64,000 bases of DNA from Streptomyces sp. WAC08241 (GTDB lineage: Bacteria; Actinomycetota; Actinomycetes; Streptomycetales; Streptomycetaceae). The position numbers were made by a program, and so were the translations under genes. Shown here piece by piece: positions 11,873 to 22,387 of the stretch (positions are counted from its first letter, which is position 1; every line of letters begins with the position of its first letter). The notes below the pieces were generated by a model. It ran no database searches and was not told where the DNA came from. It saw only the letters and a list, made by a program, of their open reading frames with translations. The stretch spans positions 496,001-560,000 of the forward strand of contig CP042279.1 in NCBI GenBank assembly GCA_007858575.1, in the 5' to 3' direction.

Positions 11873-12646
11873 TCAGTACGCGCTGTTGACGTTGTCCATC
11901 GAGCCGTAGCGGTCGGCGGCGTAGTTGCAGGCCGCGACGATGTTGGCGACCGGGTCGTACAGGTCGAACTTGGTGCCCTTGACGTGGTACCGCTCGAAGG
12001 TCGGCTGGATGACCTGGAGCAGACCCTTCGAGGGGATGCCGTTGATGGCGTTGATGTCCCAGTTGTTGATGGCGCGCGGGTTGCCGCTGGACTCCCGGAT
12101 GATGTTGCGGTGGATGCCCGCGTAGGTGCCGGGGATGTCGTGCTTGTCCATGATGAACAGCGCCTCGCGGATCCAGCCGTCGAGGTTGTTCGCGAAGACC
12201 GGGGTGCGGGTGACGGAGCGGTTGGCGGCGGCCTTCTCGGCGGCGCGCTTCTTGGCGGCGGCCTGGGCCTTCGCCTTCGCGGCGGCCTTGGCCTGGGCCT
12301 GGGCGACGGCCTTGGCCTTCGCGGCCTTGGCCTCGGCGGCGGCCTTCGCCTGGGCGGCGAGGTTCGCCTTCGCCTTGGCCTCCTGCTGAGCCTTCAGGCC
12401 GAGGGCGGTCTGCTGCTCGTTGAGGCTGGCGGCGAGCGCCTTGGCCTGGGTGCTGTTCGCGTTGTACGACCACGCGACCTGGTGGGTGCCGGTGGAGAGA
12501 GCCTGGGGCTCGGTCTCGGTGGAACCGTTGCCGGGAACCAGGGAGAGCGTGAGAGCCGCGGCGCCCAGAGCGGCGACGCCGGCGATCGTGGCCTTGTGGG
12601 TCTTCTTCAGACCACGACGACTGTGGCCAGGGGTGTTCGCAGACAT
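11873..12646 (-). CDS. secreted lytic transglycosylase (SLT domain)
   Basis: Intact 257-residue exported peptidoglycan lytic transglycosylase. A basic start (MSANTPGHSRRGLKKTHK) and a hydrophobic segment (ATIAGVAALGAAALTLSL) form the signal. Residues about 70-145 are an Ala/Lys/Gln-rich predicted coiled coil. The C-terminal about 110 residues carry the SLT fold with the catalytic Glu in IIRESSGNPRAINN and the ILQ-like GLLQVIQPTF. It likely cleaves glycan strands during growth or germination. The ATG at 12646 is supported by a purine-rich GAAGAGGT upstream. I looked for a c-di-AMP (ydaO) riboswitch upstream and did not find one. Confidence 0.88.
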   Translation of the reverse strand: MSANTPGHSRRGLKKTHKATIAGVAALGAAALTLSLVPGNGSTETEPQALSTGTHQVAWSYNANSTQAKALAASLNEQQTALGLKAQQEAKAKANLAAQAKAAAEAKAAKAKAVAQAQAKAAAKAKAQAAAKKRAAEKAAANRSVTRTPVFANNLDGWIREALFIMDKHDIPGTYAGIHRNIIRESSGNPRAINNWDINAINGIPSKGLLQVIQPTFERYHVKGTKFDLYDPVANIVAACNYAADRYGSMDNVNSAY

Positions 12647-13142
12647 GCAGGACTACCTCTTCGAATCGCTGGGGTCGCTCCGGCCGGGGGCGGCACACGC
12701 CTCACTCGGCGGCGACGGATGCAATTCTTAGCGGCCGCAAAATGCCCTGGCAAAGGTGTGACGTACGAAGCCGGGTAGTGGATCAGGGGGTCGAGGAAGA
12801 TCCGCAAGGCGTCCCGTCTGCCCGTTTTTCTCCGTCCTTATCCGGCCTTAAGGTCTCCACTAAGGGGCTTCGTAAGTGACGTGCGTCCTATGCGGCGCCT
12901 CACATGGGGAGACCCCGAGTTCACCCCGCGTTGCGCCAGCAACGCACACGGTGAGCAGTCTCCTCCGGGAGGAGGAGAGAGGACGCCCCGAACTCCCGCG
13001 AGAGGCGGGGCCCCTCACCACCACGGAGTACGGGCTCCCCACCGCCCGCCGGAGCGGGCCCTCCGACCTAGGTCCCCGGCCCCGCCCCGGCCTCGTCCCC
13101 GGACGGATACGGACGGTCACACCCCGCCGGTACGGTGAACAC
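12647..13142. other. divergent intergenic region, transglycosylase/kinase
   Basis: About 500 bp between divergent starts. It contains a lower-GC stretch around 12725-12880 that probably holds the transglycosylase promoter and leader. I saw no riboswitch fold, repeat array or recognisable operator. Confidence 0.5.
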
Positions 13143-14287
13143 ATGAGCCATCGACCGAGCTCCGGCCTCGCCGCCGTGAGCACCGCGATCCTGGCGATGA
13201 GCCGCCGCCTGGAGGTCCGCGACGTCCTCAAGACGATCGTGGCCTCGGCCCGCGAGCTCCTCGACGCCGAGTACGCGGCCCTGGGCGTCCCCGACGACCA
13301 CGGCGGCTTCGCCCAGTTCGTGGTCGACGGCGTCAGCGACGAGCAGTGGCGGGCGATCGGCCCGCTGCCCCGCCAGCACGGCGTCCTCGCCTCGATGCTC
13401 CACAGGGCCGAGCCCGAGCGGCTCGCCGACGTGCGCGAGGACCCCCGCTTCGGCGGCTGGCCCGACGCCCACCCCGAGATGTCCGACTTCCTCGGCCTGC
13501 CCGTCAGGGACGGCGACGAGATCCTCGGCGCCCTCTTTCTCGCCAACAAGCGCTGCCCCAAGGAAGAGGGCCGCTGCGGCTTCACCGCCGAGGACGAGGA
13601 GCTGCTCTCGACCCTCGCCCAGCACGCGGCCATCGCCCTCACCAACGCGCGCCTGTACGAGCGCAGCCGCGAGCTCACCATCGTCGAGGAGCGCTCCCGC
13701 CTCGCCCACGAGCTGCACGACGCCGTCAGCCAGAAGCTGTTCTCGCTCCGGCTGACCGCCCAGGCCGCCGCCGCGCTCGTCGACCGCGACCCGGCCCGCG
13801 CCAAGGGCGAGCTCCAGCAGGTCGCCGCGCTCGCCGCCGAGGCCGCCGACGAGCTGCGCGCCGCCGTCGTCGAGCTGCGCCCCGCCGCCCTCGACGAGGA
13901 CGGCCTCGTCCACACCCTCCGCACCCAGATCCAGGTCCTGGACCGGGCCCACTCCGCCCGGGTCACCTTCGAGAGCCCGGGCACCCGCGCCCTGCCGGCC
14001 GCCCAGGAGGAGGCCGTCCTCCGGGTCGCCCAGGAGGCCCTGCACAACGCCCTGCGGCACGCGGACGCCGAGCGGGTCCGGGTCTCCTCACCCGCAGCGG
14101 CCAGGGCGCCCGGCTCACCGTCACCGACGACGGCAAGGGGTTCGACCCGCGTACGGTCCGCAGCGCCGGACGCCACCTCGGCCTGGTCTCCATGCGGGAC
14201 CGGGCGGGCGGCGTCGGCGGACGGCTCACCGTGACCTCGGCCCCGGGCGAGGGCACCACGATCGAGATGGAGGTTCCCGGTGGCTGA
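13143..14287 (+). CDS. GAF-domain sensor histidine kinase
   Basis: A cytoplasmic sensor of about 381 residues. An N-terminal GAF domain (about 20-165, ending FTAEDEELLSTLAQHAAIAL) is followed by a HisKA_3 dimerisation/phosphoacceptor helix (ERSRLAHELHDAVSQKLF, His at about residue 190) and a HATPase domain with QEALHNALRHA and DDGKGFDPRTV. One C is lost at about 14091, breaking the ATPase domain. No membrane segments are seen, so the signal is probably internal. It overlaps the response regulator by 8 bp and should phosphorylate it. Confidence 0.9.
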
Positions 14288-14923
14288 CAAGCCGATCCGC
14301 GTCCTGCTGGTCGACGACCACCAGGTCGTCCGCCGAGGTCTGCGCACCTTCCTGGAGGTGCAGGACGACATAGAGGTCGTGGGGAGGCCTCCGACGGCGA
14401 CGAGGGCGTCGCCCGGGCCGAGGAGCTCCGCCCCGACGTGGTCCTCATGGACGTGAAGATGCCCGGTACGGACGGGATCGAGGCCCTGAAGCGGCTCCGC
14501 GAGCTCGCCAACCCCGCCAGGGTCCTGATCGTCACCAGCTTCACCGAGCAGCGCACGGTCGTCCCCGCGCTGCGCGCCGGCGCCTCCGGATACGTCTACA
14601 AGGACGTCGACCCCGACGCCTTGGCCGGCGCGATCCGCTCCGTCCACGCCGGACACGTCCTGCTCCAGCCCGAGGTCGCCGGCGCGCTCCTCTCCCAGGA
14701 CGACCCCCACGGCGGTACTGGACGGGGCCCGTCCCTCACGGAACGGGAGCGGGAGGTCCTCGGCCTGATCGCGGACGGGCGCTCCAACCGCGAGATCGCG
14801 CGCGCCCTCGTCCTCTCCGAGAAGACGGTCAAGACGCACGTCTCGAACATCCTGATGAAGCTCGACCTCGCGGACCGCACCCAGGCGGCCCTCTGGGCGG
14901 TGCGCCACGGCCTCACCCGCTGA
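14280..14923 (+). CDS. NarL/LuxR-family response regulator
   Basis: Partner of the upstream kinase. Receiver domain: acidic VLLVDDHQVV, phosphoacceptor Asp in VVLMDVKMPG, Thr/Ser in VTSFTE and Lys in YVYKDVD. The C-terminal LuxR helix-turn-helix is LTEREREVLGLIADGRSN and SEKTVKTHVSNIL. The GTG at 14280 overlaps the kinase stop. One G is missing near 14380 (GGGGG read as GGGG), separating the first 35 residues from the rest; the joined length is about 214 residues. Confidence 0.9.
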
Positions 14924-15075
14924 CGCGCCCCCGCCGCGCGCCGGGCGCACGACCGTTCACCCCTTCATACCGTCGTGTGTACGCCCCCGTTCGGCGCAAC
15001 CTCCCGGGAGGCAGGGCGTTCTCCAGGACGTGTTGCGGCGGACCGGCCGCAGCGACGACCAGGAGGAATCACCAA

Positions 15076-15315
15076 GTGAACAAGTTCAAGAAGGCCGCCG
15101 CCCTCACCATGGTCGCCGGTGGCATCGTCGCCGCCGGCGCGGGCGTCGCCTCCGCCGACGCGGGCGCCGAGGCCGCGGCCGTCCAGTCCCCGGGTGTCGC
15201 CTCCGGCAACGCGGTGCAGGTCCCGGTCCACGTTCCCGTGAACGTCTCCGGCAACACGGTCAACGTGATCGGCCTGCTCAACCCGGCCTTCGGCAACGGC
15301 GCCGTCAACGACTGA
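15076..15315 (+). CDS. short chaplin lacking cysteines (ChpE-like)
   Basis: Intact 79-residue secreted protein: signal peptide (MNKFKKAAALTMVAGGIVAAGAG, given here in two halves by function: basic start, hydrophobic core), then one chaplin domain with SPGVASGNAVQVPVHVPVNV and GNTVNVIGLLNPAFGN. Chaplins assemble into amyloid fibrils that make aerial hyphae and spores hydrophobic. Most short chaplins have two Cys; here both positions are Ser or Gly (NVSGNT, FGNGAVND), as in ChpE of S. coelicolor. GTG start after AGGAGGAATCACCA. It is monocistronic. Confidence 0.92.
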   Translation: MNKFKKAAALTMVAGGIVAAGAGVASADAGAEAAAVQSPGVASGNAVQVPVHVPVNVSGNTVNVIGLLNPAFGNGAVND

Positions 15316-15330
15316 CCTGCCGCCGAACCC

Positions 15331-15361
15331 CCGGCCCCCGGACGATCCCCCCGGAGGCCGG
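15331..15361 (+). terminator. hairpin after chaplin gene
   Basis: CCGGCCCCCGG pairs with CCGGAGGCCGG with one mismatch, 16 bp after the chaplin stop and between convergent genes. Confidence 0.5.
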
Positions 15362-15395
15362 AGGGTTCCCTTTCCCGCAGGCTCCGCCCCCGCCC

Positions 15396-16184
15396 TCAGA
15401 ACCCCCGCTCCCGCTCCCTCTCCTCCACGTACGCGTTGTACGCGGCGACCTGCGCCCGCCGGGCCACCCGCTCCACCGGCCGCAGCGCCTCCCCCGTGCC
15501 GTCATCTCCGACGCGCTCACCGCGCCCCCGTGGCCGTGGTCGTACGCCAGGTCCACGAGGAGGCCGATCCGCCGGGCCAGCTCCAGGACCCGGACCGCGC
15601 GCGGCGGATAGCCCGGGGCCAGGACCTCGCGGCCCACCTCCGACCGCGCCCGGTACGCCTCCCGCGCCGCGTCCGCCGCCGGGCCCGAGGCCGCCACGTC
15701 CAGCCGGGTCAGCACCGCCGTCGCGTCCCGCAGCGCCTCCGCCAGCTCCCGCTCCGCCTCGCCGAGCGACGGCACGTCCGCCGGCGGCGCCTCCCGCACC
15801 GCGAGGCACCGCCACACCACCGCCGCGTGCACGTCCCCTCGGGGCCCGCCTCCACGACCTCCGGCACGAGCCCGTACGGCGCGCCGAACCCCACCACGGC
15901 CTCTCCGCCTCCAACGCGCGCGCGTTGAAGTCCGGCGGCCCGCTCAACCCCAGCGGGTGCCCCGGCGCCGGCAGCGCCACCCGCCACCCGGTCACCCCGA
16001 GCCGCCGCAGCCGCCCCAGGGCCAGCGTCAGCCCCACCGGCCCCGCCTCACCCGGCAGCCCCTCCACGCGGTGCACCGCGTCCTCCCCGACAATGGCCAG
16101 CGCCGCCTCGTCCGGCGACACCGCTCCGGCCAGCAGGGCATTGCCCCAAGCGGCCAGGCGTCCTGAGCGTGGTTCCGAAAGCAT
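15396..16184 (-). CDS. conserved hypothetical protein, several frame breaks
   Basis: Starts ATG at 16184 (MLSEPRSGRLAAWGNALL) and ends ERERERGF at 15396; about 264 residues when the frames are joined. The N-terminal half is mixed alpha/beta (RVALPAPGHPLGL, PPDFNARALEAE); the C-terminal half is long amphipathic helices rich in Ala, Arg and Glu. Frame breaks lie near 15900, 15838 and 15505, each with a C or G apparently missing. I do not recognise a characterised family; I believe it is a Streptomyces-wide hypothetical. No signal peptide or membrane helix is seen. Confidence 0.6.
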   Translation of the reverse strand: MLSEPRSGRLAAWGNALLAGAVSPDEAALAIVGEDAVHRVEGLPGEAGPVGLTLALGRLRRLGVTGWRVALPAPGHPLGLSGPPDFNARALEAERPWWGSARRTGSCRRSWRRAPRGRARGGGVAVPRGAGGAAGGRAVARRGGAGAGGGAAGRDGGADPAGRGGLGPGGGRGAGGVPGAVGGGPRGPGPGLSAARGPGPGAGPADRPPRGPGVRPRPRGRGERVGDDGTGEALRPVERVARRAQVAAYNAYVEERERERGF

Positions 16185-16317
16185 CCCCCAGACTAAGGAC
16201 TCGGGGAAACACCAGGGCCTGTCCGGCCCGCTCCGGCGATAACGTAGGTTTTCCCTGGACGCCGCGCCCGCCGGCGCAAGGCGACGACACTCGACCGCAA
16301 GGGGAGACAACGCGCTC

Positions 16318-17114
<797 letters not shown>

Positions 17115-17185
17115 CCGGCCGGGCGCCGTGACCGCACAGCACCGCGCCCTGTCCCGGAGGCACCCCACCGCCCTACCATGACCAC

Positions 17186-17618
17186 GTGGACATCGACGCG
17201 TGGGTGTGGTGGCTGATCGTCGCGGTGGGGCTCGGCATTCCCCTGGTCCTCACCGCGATGCCGGAATTCGGCATGTTCTCCGTGGGAGCGGTCGCGGGAG
17301 CGGTGACCGCCGCCCTCGGCTTCGGCATCGTCCCCCAGGTACTCGTCTTCGTCGTCGTCTCCGTGGCGCTCGTCGCGGTGGTGCGCCCGCTCGCCGCCCG
17401 CCACCGGGGCGACGGACCCGGCCTCTCCAGCGGGGTCGACGCCCTGAGGGGGACGTCAGGCCGTCGTCCTGGAACGGATCGACGGCAGCGGCGGGGGCCG
17501 CATCAAGCTCGCCGGAGAGGTCTGGTCCGCCCGCGCGCTCGACGCCGGACAGACCTTCGAACCGGGCGAACAGGTCGACGTCGTCGAGATCGACGGCGCT
17601 ACCGCCGTGATCATGTGA
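17186..17618 (+). CDS. NfeD-family membrane protein
   Basis: About 144 residues. Two to three membrane segments near the N-terminus (WVWWLIVAVGLGIPLVL, then VGAVAGAVTAALGFG) precede a C-terminal OB-fold domain (QAVVLERIDGSGGG, KLAGEVWSARALD, VDVVEIDGATAVIM). NfeD proteins pair with SPFH/flotillin proteins, and an SPFH gene follows 93 bp later, so they probably form one membrane scaffold complex. GTG start at 17186. The frame is broken near 17450, where a G run looks one base too long, one of the few apparent insertions in the window. Confidence 0.85.
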
Positions 17619-17711
17619 CCGAACCTCGCCCATGACGTTCCGGCGTCTGCGAGACTCGATCATCGAAAGCAAACCGGCAGTCAACCGGCAGCGAAGGGCA
17701 CGGGGAACACG

Positions 17712-18651
17712 ATGTCAGCAGTCATCATCGTCCTGATCATTCTGGTGGTGCTCGTCTTCATCGCCCTGATCAAGACGATCCAGGTCATCCCGCAGGCGAG
17801 TGCGGCGATCGTCGAGCGCTTCGGCCGCTACACCCGCACGCTCAACGCCGGACTGAACATCGTCGTCCCGTTCATCGACTCGATCCGCAACCGGATCGAC
17901 CTGCGCGAACAGGTCGTCCCCTTCCCGCCGCAGCCGGTGATCACCCAGGACAACCTGGTCGTGAACATCGACACGGTCATCTACTACCAGGTCACCGACG
18001 CCCGGGCCGCCACCTACGAGGTCGCCAGCTACATCCAGGCGATCGAACAGCTCACCGTCACCACCCTCCGCAACATCATCGGCGGCATGGACCTGGAGCG
18101 GACCCTCACCTCCCGCGAGGAGATCAACGCGGCCCTGCGCGGCGTCCTCGACGAGGCCACCGGCAAGTGGGGCATCCGCGTCAACCGCGTCGAGCTCAAG
18201 GCCATCGAGCCCCCGACCTCCATCCAGGACTCGATGGAGAAGCAGATGCGCGCCGAGCGCGACAAGCGCGCCGCCATCCTCACCGCCGAGGGCACCCGCC
18301 AGTCCGCGATCCTCACCGCCGAGGGCGAGAAGCAGTCCCAGATCCTCCGCGCCGAGGGCGAGGCCAAGGCCGCCGCACTGCGCGCCGAGGGCGAGGCCCA
18401 GGCCGTCCGCACGGTCTTCGAGGCCATCCACGCCGGCGACCCCGACCAGAAGCTCCTCTCCTACCAGTACCTCCAGATGCTCCCGAAGATCGCCGAGGGC
18501 GACGCCAACAAGCTCTGGATCGTGCCCAGCGAGATCGGCGACGCCCTCAAGGGCTCTCTCCGGCGCCTTCGGTAACATCGGCGCCGGCACCCCCGGCTTC
18601 AACACCAAGACCGGCGCTCCCGAAAGGCGAGACGAACCGCCGGTTGACTGA
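17712..18651 (+). CDS. SPFH/stomatin-family membrane protein
   Basis: One N-terminal membrane helix (VIIVLIILVVLVFIALI) followed by the SPFH/Band 7 domain (IPQASAAIVERFGRYTRTL, GMDLERTLTSREEIN) and an Ala/Glu-rich coiled coil with repeated AEGE units (about residues 195-240). About 313 residues when joined. Proteins of this group assemble into rings or microdomains on the inner membrane face. A two-base loss near 18548 in a GC repeat hides the tail (SGAFGNIGAGTPGFNTKTG). It follows nfeD, the usual arrangement. Confidence 0.88.
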
Positions 18652-18749
18652 CACGTACACGTAATCCTCGTGCATGATCGGTACGAGCCCCTCGACCCCG
18701 ACGCCCTCGGAGCGGGGAGGCGACCCACCGATCCTGTAAGGAGATGGCG

Positions 18750-19516
18750 TTGTCCCTCTGGGAAGCCCTGGCGGTCTTCGCCGCCGGCATCGGCGCCGGC
18801 ACCATCAACACGATCGTGGGATCGGGAACGCTGATCACGTTCCCGGTCCTCCTCGCGACCGGACTGCCACCGATCACCGCCAACGTCTCCAACGCCCTCG
18901 GCCTCGTCCCCGGCTCCGTCAGCGGCGCCATCGGCTACCGCCGCGAACTCAAGGGCCAGAAGAAGCGCGTCCTCCGCCTCGGCGCCGCCGCCCTCGTCGG
19001 CGGACTCGTCGGCGCGATCCTGCTCCTCGCCCTCCCGTCCGACGCCTTCGACGCGATCGTCCCCGTCCTCATCGGACTCGCCCTCGTCCTGGTCCTCCTC
19101 CAGCCCCGCATCGCGGCGGCCGTGAAGCGCCGGCGCGAGCAGACCGGGGCCGAGGCACACCCCGACGGCGGCCCCGCCCTCCTCGTCGGCCTCCTCCTCG
19201 CCAGCACGTACGGCGGGTACTTCGGCGCCGCCCAGGGCGTGCTCTACCTCTCCCTCATGGGCCTGCTGCTCCACGACGACCTCCAGCGCGTCAACGCCGT
19301 CAAGAACATCCTCGGAGCCTCGTCAACGGCGTCGCCGCCGTCTTCTTCCTCTTCGTCGCCGACTTCGACTGGACGGCTGTCCTGCTCATCGCCGTCGGCT
19401 CCACGATCGGCGGCCAGCTCGGCGCCAAGGTCGGCCGTAGGCTCTCGCCCGCGGTCCTGCGCGGGGTGATCATCACCGTCGGCGTCGTCGCCATCCTCCA
19501 ACTGACCCTCAAGTGA
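18750..19516 (+). CDS. TSUP-family (TauE/SafE) membrane transporter
   Basis: About 256 residues with eight or so hydrophobic segments and the TSUP pattern GTINTIVGSGTLITFPVLL near the start and AVKNILGALVNGVAAVFF in the middle. The family exports sulfite or organosulfonates; the substrate here is unknown. TTG at 18750 has the best spacing from AAGGAG; the ATG at 18744 lies almost on top of that site. One C is lost at about 19320. Confidence 0.85.
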
Positions 19517-19522
19517 CACGTA

Positions 19523-19554
19523 AGGGCCCGCCTCCCACAAGGGAGACGGGCCCT
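19523..19554. terminator. terminator after TSUP gene
   Basis: AGGGCCCGCCTCCC pairs with GGGAGACGGGCCCT (one mismatch) over a 4-base loop, between the convergent TSUP and HNH genes. Confidence 0.8.
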
Positions 19555-19593
19555 CGCACACACGGCATACGTACGGAATCCGCGGGTACGCGT

Positions 19594-20098
19594 CTACGCG
19601 GCGGAGTGGGCCAGCCACTCCGGCAGCGCGGACCGCTCGCTCGCCCGCAGCGCGAGCAGCATCGCGTCCGCCGGGGTCGGCTCGAACGGCTGGTGCAGCA
19701 GCGGCATCCCCGCCTGCTCCGGCGTCCGGTCGGCCTTGCGGTGGTTGTCCTCGGCACAGGACGCCACCGTGTTCAGCCAGGTGTCCCGGCCCCCTGGGCG
19801 CGCGGCACGACGTGGTCGACCGTCGTCGCCCGTCTCCCGCAGTACGCGCACCGGTGCTGGTCCCGTACCAGGACCCCCGTCTCGACCACGGGGCCTGTCT
19901 TCGGAAGGGCACCCGGACGTACCGGCAGAGCCTGATCACCCGGGGCACCGGCAGATCGACGGCGGCACCGCGCACCCGCAGCTCGGGATGGGCCTGCTCG
20001 ACGACGGCCTTGGCCTGCAGCACGAGCACCACCGCACGGTTCAGAGTGACCGTCGACAGCGGCTCGAAGCTCGCGTTGAGTACCAGCGTGTCCCGCAT
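19594..20098 (-). CDS. HNH endonuclease-family protein
   Basis: About 168 residues. The N-terminal half (MRDTLVLNASFEPLSTV) is typical of a widespread actinobacterial HNH protein. The HNH/zinc motif follows: CAYCGRRATTVDHVVPR and a C-terminal SCAEDNHRKADRT. Single Gs are missing in G runs near 19868 and 19808. ATG at 20098 with GGGAGGTG upstream. It is monocistronic and has no partner suggesting restriction or a toxin system. A DNA-processing role is likely, but the target is unknown. Confidence 0.85.
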
Positions 20099-20199
20099 GT
20101 TGCCCACCTCCCGTGTGCCGGCCTGCCCCCTGGCGGGCTTGGATCAACGATGGCCGGGCCGGCCGGGTCGGACAACGCAATTTCTCGCGAACAGAAGGT

Positions 20200-20232
20200 G
20201 CCCGCTTCTGATCTCCAAGACCAGAAGCGGGC
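20200..20232 (-). terminator. terminator after PEBP gene
   Basis: GCCCGCTTCTG and CAGAAGCGGGC form a perfect 11-bp stem, followed on the minus strand by a T-rich run, 18 bp past the PEBP stop. Confidence 0.8.
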
Positions 20233-20249
20233 AAACAACAAACGAACGA

Positions 20250-20786
20250 TCAGCCTGCCGCGGGAGCCGCGTACTCACCGATCAACTGCGCGCGGCCCAG
20301 CGTGTGGAACCGCAGGTTGAACCCGACCACCGCCGGCGAGGCGTCGGCGTCCGGCCCGAGCTTCTCGCCGTCCACCGCGTACACCGTGAAGACGTAGCGG
20401 TGCGCCGGGTCCCCGGCCGGAGGAGCGGCGCCACCGAACTCCTTCGCGCCGTAGTCGTTCCGGACGTGCACGGCACCGGCCGGCAGCCCTCGAACGCACC
20501 CGACCCGGCACCGGCCGGCAGCTCCGTCACCGACGCCGGGATGTCGAACACCACCCAGTGCCAGAACCCGCTGCCCGTCGGGGCGTCCGGATCGAAGCAG
20601 GTGACGGCGAAGCTCTTGGTCTCCGCCGGGAACCCCTCCCACCGCAACTGCGGCGAGGTGTTCCCTCCGCGTACACCTGAGCGTCCTTCAGGACCCTGCC
20701 CGGCGCGATGTCGTCGCTCACCACGGTGAACGCCGGCACCGGCGGATGGAAGTCGTGGGGAGCGGCGCCCTCTTGCCCTCGGACAC
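20250..20786 (-). CDS. YbhB/YbcL-type PEBP family protein
   Basis: Phosphatidylethanolamine-binding-protein fold, about 179 residues: [19 protein letters not shown] and the second motif [16 protein letters not shown] with [11 protein letters not shown]. Bacterial members are small cytosolic proteins of unclear function; some inhibit kinases or proteases. GTG at 20786 ([13 protein letters not shown]) with GGAGG upstream gives the family's usual N-terminus once a lost C near 20762 is allowed for. Further C losses lie near 20668 and 20489. Confidence 0.85.
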
Positions 20787-20853
20787 GTAGAAACCCTCCG
20801 TATCGCCCGTCGCCGCCCCGGCGGCCTGCCGAGGCGGCCTTGCGGACCCGAGC

Positions 20854-21636
20854 CTAGAGCCAGTTGCGACGGCCGCCGACCTCGGCGAGCCACTGGTTCA
20901 GGTAAGCCGCCCAATCGGTGGTGTGGAAGTCGTGCAGACCCACCTTGAAGGCGCGGAAGGAGTCGCTGCCCTCGGTGAACAGACCCGGCTTCTTGTCCAT
21001 CTCCAGGACGACGTCCATCTCGCGGTCGTCGGCGACGAAGCTGACCTCGACCTGGTTCAGCCCGCGGTACTGCTGCGGCGCGAAGAACTCGATCTCCTGG
21101 TAGAACGGCAGCTTCTGCCGCGTCCCCCGGATGTGCCCCCGCTCCATGTCCGCGCTCTTGAAGCGGAAGCCGAGCTGGAGGAAGGCGTCCAGGATCGCCT
21201 GCTGCGCCGGCAGCGGGTGCACGTTGACCGGGTCCAGGTCACCGGAGTCCACGGCCCGCGCGATCTCCAGCTCCGTGGTCACGCCGATGTGCATGCCGCG
21301 CAACTGCTGCCCCGACACGGCGGTGATCGGCGTCTCCCACGGGATCTCCAGACCGAACGGCACCACGTGCACCGCGCCGGCCTGCACCTGGAAGGCCCCG
21401 CCGAGGCGCACCTTCACGAACTCGATGTCCTGCTTGTGCTCCTGGTCGCCGCCCTCGACCTCGACGCGCGCCTGGAGCCCGACGGACAGCCCCTCGATCT
21501 GCTGGTCGACGTTGCCGCCCTGGATCCGCACCTCACCCTGGACGACCCCGCCCGGGACGACGTTCTCCTCGGTGAGCACCGTCTCCACGGTGGCCCCACC
21601 GGCACCCAGGCTCGCGAGCAGCTTCTTGAATCCCAT
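20854..21636 (-). CDS. Spo0M-like sporulation-control protein
   Basis: Intact, about 260 residues, with arrestin-like beta-sandwich features: [35 protein letters not shown], and the C-terminal [19 protein letters not shown]. Spo0M in Bacillus influences sporulation and cell division; the role in streptomycetes is less clear. The ATG at 21636 ([11 protein letters not shown]) is chosen because AAGGAG lies 8 bp upstream; an ATG 9 bp earlier overlaps that site. It is monocistronic and divergent from the DNA glycosylase gene. Confidence 0.9.
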   Translation of the reverse strand: MGFKKLLASLGAGGATVETVLTEENVVPGGVVQGEVRIQGGNVDQQIEGLSVGLQARVEVEGGDQEHKQDIEFVKVRLGGAFQVQAGAVHVVPFGLEIPWETPITAVSGQQLRGMHIGVTTELEIARAVDSGDLDPVNVHPLPAQQAILDAFLQLGFRFKSADMERGHIRGTRQKLPFYQEIEFFAPQQYRGLNQVEVSFVADDREMDVVLEMDKKPGLFTEGSDSFRAFKVGLHDFHTTDWAAYLNQWLAEVGGRRNWL

Positions 21637-21722
21637 GGCTTTCACTCCTTCTGGTCCTGACCCCTACATACGCGCGAAGACGGTAACCGGTTCCGAGCCG
21701 GTCCCCATTACGCTCGGACGCC

Positions 21723-22351
21723 ATGAACGAGAGCCCCGACCGTACGCCGCTCCCGCGGTCCTTCTTCGACCGTCCCGTCCTGGAGGTGGCTCCCCGACCT
21801 CCTCGGGCGCACCCTCGTCCGCACCACGGAGGAAGGACGGATCGAGCTGCGCCTCACGGAGGTGGAGGCGTACGCCGGCGCGATCGACCCGGGCTCGCAC
21901 GCCTTCCGGGGGCGGACGGCCCGCAACGCCGTCATGTTCGGCCCGCCCGGACACGCGTACGTGTACTTCACCTACGGCATGTGGCACTGCCTCAACCTGG
22001 TGTGCGGCCCCGAGGGCAGCGCGAGCGGGGTCCTGCTGCGCGCGGGGAGATCGTGAGCGGCGCCGAGCAGGCCCGTCCCCGCCGCCGCTCGGCCCGCAAG
22101 GACGAGGAGCTGGCCAAGGGCCCGGCGCGCCTGGCCACCGCCCTCGACGTCGCGCTCTCCCTGAACGGGGAGGACGCCTGCGGCGACCCGGACGCACCGC
22201 TCGCCGTCCTCACCGGCACCCCGCCGGCCCCGGCCCTCGTCCGCAGCGGCCCCCGCACGGGCGTCGGCGGCGAGGGCGCCCCGCACCCCTGGCGCTTCTG
22301 GATCGAGGGCGACCCGACGGTGAGCCCGTACCGCGCCCACACTCCTCGTAA
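21723..22351 (+). CDS. DNA-3-methyladenine glycosylase (AAG/MPG family)
   Basis: Base-excision repair enzyme of about 209 residues that removes alkylated purines. It shows [19 protein letters not shown] with the catalytic Glu, [20 protein letters not shown], the NLVC motif, and a closing [16 protein letters not shown]. An extra C near 21793, a missing G near 22047 and a missing C near 22345 break it. With the last repaired, it ends at the TAA at 22349-22351; read literally the frame would run on into the rRNA promoter region to 22517. The stop lies only 7 bp before a likely rRNA -35 element. Confidence 0.85.
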
Positions 22352-22358
22352 GAGGGCC

Positions 22359-22387
22359 TTGACTCGGGGCGGCGAAGTGCGTAATGT
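22359..22387 (+). promoter_or_regulatory. rRNA operon promoter (upstream-most)
   Basis: TTGACT, a 17-bp spacer and TAATGT, a near-consensus vegetative sigma promoter about 500 bp upstream of 16S. Streptomycete rrn operons usually have several promoters in this region; others are not clear enough to place. Confidence 0.7.

Noticed and set aside
12647..12880. c-di-AMP (ydaO) riboswitch before the transglycosylase gene
   Set aside because: Such elements precede many actinobacterial cell-wall hydrolases, but I could not find the conserved core here.
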